Origin: an uncultured Opitutia bacterium
GTDB taxonomy: Bacteria > Verrucomicrobiota > Verrucomicrobiia > Opitutales > Opitutaceae
NCBI GenBank assembly: GCA_903881475.1
Contig: CAIRTK010000001.1
Location: 20,087-84,086 of the forward strand
Direction of reading: 5' to 3'
DNA: 64,000 bases
A model generated the notes under the pieces. It did not search any database and was not told the DNA's origin. It saw nothing but the letters and a program-made list of their open reading frames with translations. Below are positions 17,301-23,888 of this stretch, piece after piece. The position numbers were made by a program, and so were the translations under genes. How positions within the stretch are numbered: the stretch's first letter is position 1; each line of letters opens with the position of its first letter.

Positions 17301-18730
17301 TGGGGTTCCCCGGTCTCCTCGGTCGCGCCGGTATTGTTGGAGCGGATGGTGACATTGGCCCCAGTGACGATAGCGCGGCTGGCGAAGTTGTCGTTGAACG
17401 GGGTGTTTGACGTGGAGGTGATGGCGTTGGCGAGGTTGAGCCGGCCGCCGCTCTGGACCTTGCCGCTGAGTCCGGCGATCGGCGTCACCGAGCGCAGCAG
17501 GCGGTTGATGGTCTGGCGGTAGGTGTCGGTGGGAAACTTCGCTAGCAGCAAAGCGACCGCGCCCGTGACATGCGGCGCGGCCATGGAGGTGCCGCTCTCC
17601 GTGGCGAACGAGATGTCGCTGCCCGCCCCGGTTGAATCCTCATACCAGGTCGAATAAATCGACACGCCCGGGGCCGCGAGATCGACGGAGCCCGGTCCGT
17701 AGTCGGAGAAGCTCGCCAGGGCGTCGGTATTGTCGGTCGCCGCGACTGAGACGATGTTGTCGAGCGGGTAGTCCGCGGGATAGAAGGGGGCCGTGTCGTT
17801 GTTCAGGGAGGCATTGCCGGCGGCAGCGACGAAGATGATGCCCTTGGTGCCAGCGGTCTGGATCGCACTGAACTCGGAATTGGAGTAGGTGTTGCTGCCA
17901 AAGCTGGCATTGATGACCTTGGCCCCGTTCGACATGGCGAAGTCAATGCACTCGATCTCATCCGACTCGGAGCCGTAGCCGTTGGCCGCGATGAATTTGA
18001 GCTCCATGAGCTGGGCTTTCCAGGCGACACCCGTGATCCCGTAGCTGTTGTTGCCGACGGCGCCGATAATGCCCGACACGTGCGTGCCGTGCCCGGCCTG
18101 ATCGGTGGGTGTGTAGTAGCCGGAACTGGTGGAGGAGACGGTGGAATCAATCCCGTGGGTGCCGGACACGCCGAAAGTCGTGCTGGGGTTGCTCCACAGG
18201 TTGCCGGCCAGATCGTCGTGCGTCAGCCGGGCGCCGGAATCGACGACGCCCACGACGATGCTGGAAGCGTCCGTGATCGTATCCCAGGCCGCCACCGCGC
18301 CGATGTCGGCGCCGGCCACACCGCTGCCCGGGCCGTTCGAGCCCGTGTTGCTGAGCGACCATTGCTTGGTGGCGAACAGGAGATCGTTGGGCGTCTTAAG
18401 CGCATGGATCAGATGGTCGGGCTCGACGTACTCGTAGCGGCCGGTGGCCTGCAGGCGCTTGACCGCTTGGGTGACGGTCTCGGTGGAGGTCAGCTCAAGG
18501 ACCCGCAGGTCGCCGAAGCGCGCGAACTTGCGGCGCATATGCAGGCCCTCGCCGGCCTCGGCCGCGTCCACGCTGGCCCGCACCGAGGCGCGAGGCATGG
18601 CGAGGACGACGGAATCGCGGTAGCCTTGGGCGATTTCCTTGGCGGTGATCGCCGAACCCTGGGGGGCGGCGCTGGCGAACGACCCGATGAGCAGCAACAG
18701 ACCGGCAAGCCGGAGGAAGATGGATTTCAA
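14384..18730 (-). CDS. Secreted subtilisin-like (S8) protease with PQQ propeller, Ig-like domain and C-terminal repeats
   Basis: A 1448-residue exported serine protease. The signal peptide is at ~1-22 (ending SFASAA), followed by a propeptide to ~115. The S8 domain (~125-440) has the full triad: Asp164 in VVDSGA, His214 in GHGTHVSG and Ser382 in SGTSMAAPHV, with the oxyanion Asn306 in AAAGNAS. Two related beta-sandwich (PPC-like) modules follow (~445-710), each beginning with a [FA]NDNFA motif. Then comes a PQQ-type beta-propeller (~715-1080) with repeated SSPAIAxDGTVYVG and LYALN units. An Ig-like domain (~1085-1165) and two tandem ~140-residue repeats (IAGFVISG, LIRGIGP, PGVYSAQ) finish the protein. 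It likely acts outside the cell or on its surface. No close operon partner is seen. Confidence 0.92.
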   Translation of the reverse strand: MKSIFLRLAGLLLLIGSFASAAPQGSAITAKEIAQGYRDSVVLAMPRASVRASVDAAEAGEGLHMRRKFARFGDLRVLELTSTETVTQAVKRLQATGRYEYVEPDHLIHALKTPNDLLFATKQWSLSNTGSNGPGSGVAGADIGAVAAWDTITDASSIVVGVVDSGARLTHDDLAGNLWSNPSTTFGVSGTHGIDSTVSSTSSGYYTPTDQAGHGTHVSGIIGAVGNNSYGITGVAWKAQLMELKFIAANGYGSESDEIECIDFAMSNGAKVINASFGSNTYSNSEFSAIQTAGTKGIIFVAAAGNASLNNDTAPFYPADYPLDNIVSVAATDNTDALASFSDYGPGSVDLAAPGVSIYSTWYEDSTGAGSDISFATESGTSMAAPHVTGAVALLLAKFPTDTYRQTINRLLRSVTPIAGLSGKVQSGGRLNLANAITSTSNTPFNDNFASRAIVTGANVTIRSNNTGATEETGEPQHANVATSSSLWWSWTAPATMSVFFDTSGSAYSAVVAVYTGSSLGSLSPVAYNDSTTSGTSRLTINVTQGTTYQIAVASKGASGATGLTMLAIGSIPANDNFANAQLVTGSSFVLTGTTLSASRETGEPDPTAPTNYAAGHTVWYRWVAPTSGHYGLSAYSSLIDMLAGVYTGSSVSSLTKIAWNDDAASNAGTGADNTNSYVSFTATAGTTYYFQIDTTNVNPTGGDFTLSLADSAWQYPVLGGVVSSPAIGSTGTIYFGAGTTITDQPLTSGSYPETSIYALNPDGTKKWSYPTGQPFEIASPAVGSDGTVYAASGDDKLYALNGTTGALKWTYPGTTPLLITPAIAADGTVYFRDDTTLYALKDNGTSATLKWSFAISGSTYSSPAIAADGTVYVGATGGSFYAVNPSTGLQKWKFTADNDIYTSPTIATDGTIYFATLSGSLYALNSSGSQKWKWTGTGGNSITSSPSLGTDGTLYFGAYDNKLYALTDTGSGATVKWTYTMGDQVRASSPAVGTDGTVYIGDYDGKVYAVNSSGALVRVYCTGALIRSSPMIANELLTFGSADGQLYAFNLNASANQAPAASAWPVFHHDVQRTGLYTSNFVSITTSPSSQTVAIGGTLTLSVSATGPGSLSYQWYYNGSAISGATGSTYTLANAQTSNSGTYTVTVISSSGPTATSTPAVITVTNAISGRLTNLSVRTTAGSGAQTLIAGFVISGGTKSMLIRGIGPTLGTYGVTGVLPDPLLQIYTQGNSTAQYSNSGWGSVSSATTAALDAAFASTGAFTLPDPTSKDAALLVSLAPGVYSAQITGASGDTGIALAELYDADGTYATGQLTNVSARAQVGTGNGVLIAGFVISGTTNKTVLIRGIGPALATYGVAGLLPDPRLDIYASGNSTPIYTNIGWGTGGSANTAALTAAFTSTGAFQLTNTSSNDSALLISLPPGVYSAQVKGASGDTGVALIEVYLVQ

Positions 18731-18991
18731 GAGGGTAAAGGAGGGATCGCCCTGATCTGACCAACCACGGCGGGGAAAGTGCGCTAAATTCTGGGAGAAA
18801 CGATCCGCTCAGGCCGCAGCGGAGGCAAGCTCCGGATGGGTTGCCGCCATCACAGGAAGGGAAGGAACTGGGCAGGGGAAAAGCGAACCGTCGGATGGAC
18901 CATGGCGCAGTGCGGGCATGAGCCTGTCATGACGGCGAAACCCGGTGCTGCCGTTACGATGCGTGGAATAATTTCCGCCCGGCTGGCCCGC
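18731..18991. other. 261-bp gap upstream of the subtilase gene
   Basis: This gap lies between the start of the subtilase gene and the end of the helicase gene, both on the minus strand. I see weak inverted words (GACGGC...GCCGTT around 18930-18955) but no clear promoter, terminator or RNA. The subtilase promoter must lie here. Confidence 0.3.
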
Positions 18992-21547
18992 TCAGTCCGG
19001 CCGCGCGAGCCAGGCGGCGAGATCGGCGTCCTCGAGGACATTGAAACCGAACTGGTAGTCGTGGGCGAGCAGGCTGGCGTAGGCGGGTTCCAGGAAGCGG
19101 CGGCAGTGCAGGATGACGCGGGCGCGCTGGCCGGGGGCGCGGACGAGCCGGCCGAGCGCCTGGTTGACCTTGGTCATGCCGGGAATCTGATAGACCCGGC
19201 GGAAGGCGGCCTCGCGGCCGAGCGGGGAAAATTCCGCCAGCCGCGCGCGCTGCACCGGGTTGACCTCCGGCAGAGCCGGCCCGACGACCATCGCATGCGT
19301 CACGCGGCCGCCCAGCGCATCGATACCCTCGGCAAAGCTGGAGCCGAGCACGAGGAACAGCGCGTCTGTGAACGCGAGCGACTGCTCGACCCACGCGGTC
19401 TGGGCCGCGAGATCGTGCAACCGCGGCTGGACGGCGACGCGCAGGGGGGCGGCGCGCTCGAGTTCGCGGGCGACCGACTCGGCGTAGGCATAGCTCGGGA
19501 AGAACACCGCCACGGGGCCCCGCGCCGAAGCCTGCAGGGCGGCAATCGTGGCGGCGGTCGTGGCGAAATGACGGGAGCGTTGCTGGAAGGTGGTGTCGAC
19601 GCGCGCGTCGACGGCGATGTCATAGGCGTGGTCGCGCCAGGGAGTCCGCGCACTCAGGTGCGCGACTTCGGAGATCGTAGATCGCAGATCGCAGATCGGG
19701 CTGCCGGACAGTTCCGCAGCGGATGCGGGGTTCGAAATCATTCTGGTTTCCGGTATCCGCACTCCGAGATTGGAGATACCGCAGGATTCGGCGAAGCTGT
19801 CGGCTGGGGTCAACGTGGCGCTGGCCAGGACCACGCCACCGTATTCGCGCAGGGTTTCACCGATGGCGTCGGCGGCGTCGAGGCAGGTGAAGGCGAGTTC
19901 GCCGGGCCGCGGGCACCAGAGCAGTTTTTTGAGGCGGCCATCGGCCAGCCAGTCGTTGAGTTCCTGCACCTGCCAGAGCTGCCCGCTGAAATGCGGGCCG
20001 AGCGCGGCGTAGTCGAGCGGCAGGTCGGCGAGCAGGCTGGCGATCTTGGCGAGGGTGTCGGCGGTGTCGGCCTCGAGTGCGGGGTCGAGTGCGTCCACCG
20101 GCTGGAGCGCGAGGAGCAGCCGGGACCAGCTTTCCCAGGCCCGGACCAGCGGAGCCGGGGCGTGGAGGTGGTCGAGCTCCGCGAGCAGGGCCCGGGCGTC
20201 GTCGGCCCGCGCGGCGTGCGAGTGGGCGTCGGCCACCCGCGAGGGCAGGTTGTGCGCCTCGTCGAGGATGAGCAGGGTGCGCGCGGGATCAAAGCCGGGC
20301 TGGTTATAGAAGAGCGGGCGGGTGCGGGGCGCGAAGACGTAGTTGTAGTCGCCGATCCAGACGTCGTTGAAGGCGAGCGCGGCGCGGGTGATCTCGTAGG
20401 GACAGATGCGAGCGTCGCGGCCGGCGGCGCGGAGGGTGTCGAGGTCGCGCGGGTGGTTTTCCAGGAGGTAGAACCGCGACAGGCCGCTCGCGGGCCAGCG
20501 TGCCTCCAGCCGGTCGAGGTACCCGCACGACTCGCGCACGCAATGGAACGTGGCGTTGATGCAGTGCTCGCCCTTGTTGCGCACATGCCAGACCGCGACC
20601 GGCGTGGCGGCCGCTGCGATCAAAGATTCCGGATTCAAGAGGGAAGAGACCGGAGCGGCAGATGCCCTTGAATCTGGAGCCTGGAATTTTCCTTTGGCGC
20701 CGGATGGCGCCGTCATGGCGGCGAGGGTGCGGACGACCTGGAGCTGGCCGGTGGACTTGCTGGTGAGGTAGAGCGCGCGGTCGAAGTGGCCGGCGCGAAG
20801 CTGGCCGAGGGCGAACTCGAGCAGCACGCCGGTCTTGCCGAAACCCGTGGGCGCCTCGAAGAACACGAGGGGCTGCCGCTCGAACGCGGCGGTGAGCTCG
20901 GCCCGGGTCGTTTCCTGGCCGGGGCGCAGGGTGGCGAACGGCGAATGGAAGCGCAGGCCGCGCAGCCGTTCGCGGGCACGCAGGCGGAGGTTGAGGAATT
21001 CGGCCACGCGCTCGAGCTGGGCGCGGAAGAGGCCCTCGTCGGCGGAGGTGAGCAGGACGGTTTGGGCGAGTCCGCTGCCGGTCTCCACGAATACGAGTTC
21101 GCCTCGAAGGGAGGAGGGACGAGTGTCGAGGAAAGAGGAGCCCAAGACGGTCGGGGAAATCCGGTCGAGGGTGAGGTAACTGGCGAGCTGCACGAAATAG
21201 CCGGGGTAGTCGGCGCGCAGGGCGGACTCGTCGGCGGGGAGCGGACGGGTGACGGTCTTGATCTCGCGGAGCGTCACGGCGCCGGCGAGGCGCACGCGCT
21301 GGTCGATGCGGCCGGTCAGGGTGAGCGTCCAGCCGGCGTGGAAGATCCGGCCGGTGATCGCGACCTCGAACTCGGCGCCGGGGGTTTCCTCCGTGGCGCG
21401 GGCGCGGAGCTCGTTGTGCCAGTGGGTGCCGAGCTGCGCCCGCCAGATCCCGGCGGAACCGCCGCCGGCATCATGCGGGCCGGTGGTGAACTCCGAGAAT
21501 TCACCCACGCTCAGGCTGGCGCTGCGCTGGTCGAGGTTGAATTCCAT
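18992..21547 (-). CDS. Fusion of RecB-like nuclease domain and XPD/DinG-type Fe-S helicase
   Basis: An 851-residue protein. Residues ~1-130 look like a PD-(D/E)XK nuclease of the Cas4/RecB type: GTHWHNE, TGRIDQ, LREIKTV and the QLASY (QxxxY) motif appear in order. From ~200 on it is a superfamily-2 helicase of the Rad3/XPD/DinG group, with Walker A APTGFGKTG (~231), ILDEAHNLP (~427), VLASATLTP and GRLVRAPGQRAR (motif VI). Between motifs I and II are four cysteines (EHCINATFHC, ESCGYL, RICPYE) that fit a 4Fe-4S cluster. DNA repair or processing of 5' or branched DNA is likely. Two segments (~280-320 and ~582-627) are translated word repeats inserted in frame. Start ATG 21547 (MEFNLDQ); the RecO-like gene lies upstream. 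Confidence 0.87.
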   Translation of the reverse strand: MEFNLDQRSASLSVGEFSEFTTGPHDAGGGSAGIWRAQLGTHWHNELRARATEETPGAEFEVAITGRIFHAGWTLTLTGRIDQRVRLAGAVTLREIKTVTRPLPADESALRADYPGYFVQLASYLTLDRISPTVLGSSFLDTRPSSLRGELVFVETGSGLAQTVLLTSADEGLFRAQLERVAEFLNLRLRARERLRGLRFHSPFATLRPGQETTRAELTAAFERQPLVFFEAPTGFGKTGVLLEFALGQLRAGHFDRALYLTSKSTGQLQVVRTLAAMTAPSGAKGKFQAPDSRASAAPVSSLLNPESLIAAAATPVAVWHVRNKGEHCINATFHCVRESCGYLDRLEARWPASGLSRFYLLENHPRDLDTLRAAGRDARICPYEITRAALAFNDVWIGDYNYVFAPRTRPLFYNQPGFDPARTLLILDEAHNLPSRVADAHSHAARADDARALLAELDHLHAPAPLVRAWESWSRLLLALQPVDALDPALEADTADTLAKIASLLADLPLDYAALGPHFSGQLWQVQELNDWLADGRLKKLLWCPRPGELAFTCLDAADAIGETLREYGGVVLASATLTPADSFAESCGISNLGVRIPETRMISNPASAAELSGSPICDLRSTISEVAHLSARTPWRDHAYDIAVDARVDTTFQQRSRHFATTAATIAALQASARGPVAVFFPSYAYAESVARELERAAPLRVAVQPRLHDLAAQTAWVEQSLAFTDALFLVLGSSFAEGIDALGGRVTHAMVVGPALPEVNPVQRARLAEFSPLGREAAFRRVYQIPGMTKVNQALGRLVRAPGQRARVILHCRRFLEPAYASLLAHDYQFGFNVLEDADLAAWLARPD

Positions 21548-21595
21548 CGGTTCACCACGAACGACACGAAACCCGAGGAAGGCCAATCCTGGAAG

Positions 21596-21711
21596 TTGGC
21601 CGCAAAAAGACGCAAGGGATCCGGGGCTGCGAAGGAGCCTCCATTGCGCCTATAGGCGCAATGGAAACTTGAGATGAAGCCTTGGAAATTTTGTGCCTCT
21701 TTGCGGCAAAA
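21596..21711. repeat. 115-bp palindromic element, copy C
   Basis: Left end TTGGCCGCAAAAAGACGCAA, right end TTGTGCCTCTTTGCGGCAAA. The core is a perfect 24-bp palindrome (21641-21664, CCATTGCGCC-TATA-GGCGCAATGG), longer than in copies A, B and D. It sits between the RecO-like gene and the helicase gene. Confidence 0.8.
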
Positions 21712-21757
21712 CCTCCGTGGCTTGGGTTGGGGGCCCTTGGTTCCGCCGGTGGGAAAT

Positions 21758-22384
21758 TCATTCCAGCAGGACCTCGGTGTGGTGCCGGAGGTAGTTTTCG
21801 AGGTGCTGGATCAGGGTTTCGGATTTTGGATTTTCGGCTGCGGATTCTCCCAGCTCCGCCAGCGGGGTGTGCAGCCGTTGCTCGGCGGCCGCCCGCAGCG
21901 CGGCGGGCAGCGAGGCGAGCCAGTCCTGTTTCACCGGATAACCCTCGTCGCGGGCAAAGCAGTAGAGGCTCTTGAACCAGACGAGTTCGGGCCGGGCGCC
22001 GGCGGCGAAGGACGCGAGGGCCTGGCGCAGCAGCGCGGCGACCTGCGTGCGGCTGTCCTCGTGCACGGGATTGCGGGCGATGAGCGCGGCCAGCGCGGAA
22101 GCGTGGCGGAGCGTGCCGTAGCTGCGGCCGAGGTCGGCATGGCGCGTCAGCAGGCGGACCTCCTGCACGAACCAGGTCTGGCCCTGGTTGGAACTCTCGA
22201 GGCGGAGCGCGACCTCGTCGAACAGGTCCAGGGCGACGGAGGTGGCCGCGGCCTTGCGGGAGATGCGCTGGTGCACGAGCAGGGCGCCGTGGCCGGCGGA
22301 GAAGACGTTGAAACCCTGAAAGGCGTCCGACGGCGGGCGCTTCAGCAGCACGAAGGCGTCGGTCTGGAGCGGGAGGCCGGGCAC
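21758..22384 (-). CDS. recO: RecO-like DNA repair protein
   Basis: A 208-residue protein that fits RecO, the factor that loads RecA onto SSB-coated DNA with RecR. The N-terminus (TDAFVLLKRPPSDAFQG, then FSAGHGALLVHQR) matches the RecO OB-fold, where lysine/arginine-rich strands precede a short G-x-L strand. The C-terminal helices (EVRLLTRHADLGRSYGTL, then WFKSLYCFARDEGYP) fit the helical half. The cysteine-rich zinc part of some RecO proteins is missing and the protein is about 30 residues shorter than usual. Start is GTG 22384, only 4 bp after the DUF502 gene, so the two are likely cotranscribed. Similarity is judged by pattern and is not certain. Confidence 0.6.
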   Translation of the reverse strand: MPGLPLQTDAFVLLKRPPSDAFQGFNVFSAGHGALLVHQRISRKAAATSVALDLFDEVALRLESSNQGQTWFVQEVRLLTRHADLGRSYGTLRHASALAALIARNPVHEDSRTQVAALLRQALASFAAGARPELVWFKSLYCFARDEGYPVKQDWLASLPAALRAAAEQRLHTPLAELGESAAENPKSETLIQHLENYLRHHTEVLLE

Positions 22385-22388
22385 ACGA

Positions 22389-23048
22389 TCAGGCCCCGGG
22401 GCCGGGGGACTTCAGGGCGGGCCACGGTGGCACGACGGCGCCGCCGGAGATGACCATCTTCATGCCGTCACCGACGGACATATCGAGGATGGTGATTTCC
22501 GTGGGCGGGAAAAAGAGGACGAAGCCGCTGGTGGGGTTGGGCGACGTCGGCACGAAGACTGACCAGAGTTCCTGGCCGGCGCGGGCCTGGGCCTCGGCCT
22601 GGGTCTTGCTGGTGAGGAACCCGAGGGTCCAGACGCCGGTGCGGGGATATTGCACGAGCACGACCTGGCTGAAGAGATTGCGGTTCTGGGAGCCGAAGGT
22701 GGCGACGACCTGCTTGACGGAGCTGTAAACCGTGTTGAGGCCCGGGATCCCGAGGATGACGCGCTCGCCCAAGTCGAGCAGGTATTTGCCGAAAAAATAA
22801 TGGGAGACGAAGCCGAACAGCGTGATGAGGGCGAACACCACGAGGGTGGCGGCGATTTCCCAGACGAGCGGGATGTCCTGGAAGCGGCTGGGGATGATCG
22901 TGTCGAACAGCGGCCGGAAGCTGCCGCCGACCATCCCGGTGATCTTGAAAAAAGCCCAGACCGTGATCCCGAGCGGCGCGAGCAGGAAGAGGCCCGAGAA
23001 AAAGGCGGTGCGGAGGGTGACGGTTTGATCGGGGGGGCGGGCGGACAT
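22389..23048 (-). CDS. DUF502-family membrane protein
   Basis: A 219-residue protein with two long N-terminal transmembrane helices (TAFFSGLFLLAPLGITVWAFF and EIAATLVVFALITLFGFV, cited by position ~13-33 and ~65-82), then a conserved soluble domain. GIPGLNTVYSSVKQVV (~101-116) and FVPTSPNPTSGFVLFFP (~166-182) are the marks of DUF502 proteins. The function of this family is not established; members occur widely in Gram-negative bacteria and plants. Start ATG 23048 (MSARPPDQ) is preferred to an upstream GTG. It is followed 4 bp later by the RecO-like gene. Confidence 0.85.
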   Translation of the reverse strand: MSARPPDQTVTLRTAFFSGLFLLAPLGITVWAFFKITGMVGGSFRPLFDTIIPSRFQDIPLVWEIAATLVVFALITLFGFVSHYFFGKYLLDLGERVILGIPGLNTVYSSVKQVVATFGSQNRNLFSQVVLVQYPRTGVWTLGFLTSKTQAEAQARAGQELWSVFVPTSPNPTSGFVLFFPPTEITILDMSVGDGMKMVISGGAVVPPWPALKSPGPGA

Positions 23049-23133
23049 GGTGCGCACCCAAGGTCACGCAAAGCAGCGCGGACGCAAAAGTTTTTTATGA
23101 AAACCGCCGGTCTGCTACGCCGGGGGAATGGGA

Positions 23134-23158
23134 GTTTGTCACCTATTGGGTGACAAAC
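23134..23158. repeat. TGTCA palindrome, copy 1
   Basis: GTTTGTCACC, loop TATTG, GGTGACAAAC: perfect 10-bp arms. It shares the TGTCAYYTA pattern with 41078 and 41121. It lies between ybeY and the DUF502 gene. Confidence 0.65.
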
Positions 23159-23177
23159 GGCCAGTTGCTTTTGGCCG

Positions 23178-23246
23178 GTAGGAGCCGACGTAAGGAGGCT
23201 GGGTCGAGGGGCCACGCCAGCCCAGCCTCCTCACGTCGGCTGCTAC
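23178..23246. repeat. Inverted repeat with GTAGGAGCCGACGT arms
   Basis: The left arm 23178-23203 (starting GTAGGAGCCGACGTAAGG) and right arm 23221-23246 (ending GTCGGCTGCTAC) are complementary at 24 of 26 positions around a 17-nt loop. It is directly after the 10-bp TGTCA hairpin, in the ybeY-DUF502 gap. Confidence 0.75.
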
Positions 23247-23267
23247 GGGTGGGCGGCTGATTCTCAC

Positions 23268-23888
23268 TCAGCGCCGCAGGGAGAAACGCGGGCGGACTCC
23301 GGCGGTCTGCAGAAGCTGCACGGCGCGGGCCTCGGCGCGGCGCATGACCCGCTTCTTGGCGGGCTGGAGGTCGTCATAGCCGGCCAGATGCAGCCAGCCG
23401 TGGACCAGATAGAGGATGAGTTCGGCGCTAAAATCGCGCCGGTGCTCCCGGGCATAGGCGGCGGCGGTGTCGGCGGACACGCAGATCTCGCCGGCCGTGC
23501 CGTGGGCGGGATCGCCTTCAAAGGTGATGACATCCGTCGGGGTCGGGTCCGCGAGGAAGTCGGCGTGAAGCCGGGCCTGCGCGGCGTCGGTCAGGAAAAC
23601 GAGGGAGAGATCCCCGGGGGGGATTTTCGATTTTCGATCCGTGATTTTCGCTTTGGCGGCGGGCGCGGCATCGAAGTGAGCGTCGAGCGTGTGAATGGCG
23701 CGGGTCACGTCACGGCGGCCGAGCTTCAGGCGCGGGTGGCGGTTGGCAATGAAGACCGTCCGGAGGAATTTTCGATTTTTGATTCCCGATTTTTGATTCC
23801 CTGCAGGCTGCGCGGGCGAAACAGCGGAACGGATGGTTTTTCGAATATTGGGTTTCAACTTTCGAATTTTTTCGCCGGCCTCAGGCAT
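23268..23888 (-). CDS. ybeY: YbeY-family endoribonuclease with altered zinc motif
   Basis: YbeY is a zinc endoribonuclease needed for 16S rRNA maturation and ribosome quality control. The 206-residue product has the family core (~95-190) with TPTDVITFEGD, GEICVSADTA and HGWLHLAGYDD. The canonical motif is HGxLHLxGYDH, so the third zinc ligand His is Asp here. The first ~45 residues are lysine/arginine-rich and encoded by word repeats (TTTTCGATTTTTGATTCCC-like), so true YbeY homology begins at about TVFIANRHP. A similar word also sits inside the protein (ITDRKSKIPPG). ATG 23888 overlaps the stop of the HD phosphodiesterase gene by 8 bp. Confidence 0.85.
   Translation of the reverse strand: MPEAGEKIRKLKPNIRKTIRSAVSPAQPAGNQKSGIKNRKFLRTVFIANRHPRLKLGRRDVTRAIHTLDAHFDAAPAAKAKITDRKSKIPPGDLSLVFLTDAAQARLHADFLADPTPTDVITFEGDPAHGTAGEICVSADTAAAYAREHRRDFSAELILYLVHGWLHLAGYDDLQPAKKRVMRRAEARAVQLLQTAGVRPRFSLRR

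Noticed and set aside
18900..18970. A third Pho-box-like site before the subtilase gene
   Set aside because: Only one TCGTAAC core occurs there (minus strand) without 11-bp repeats.
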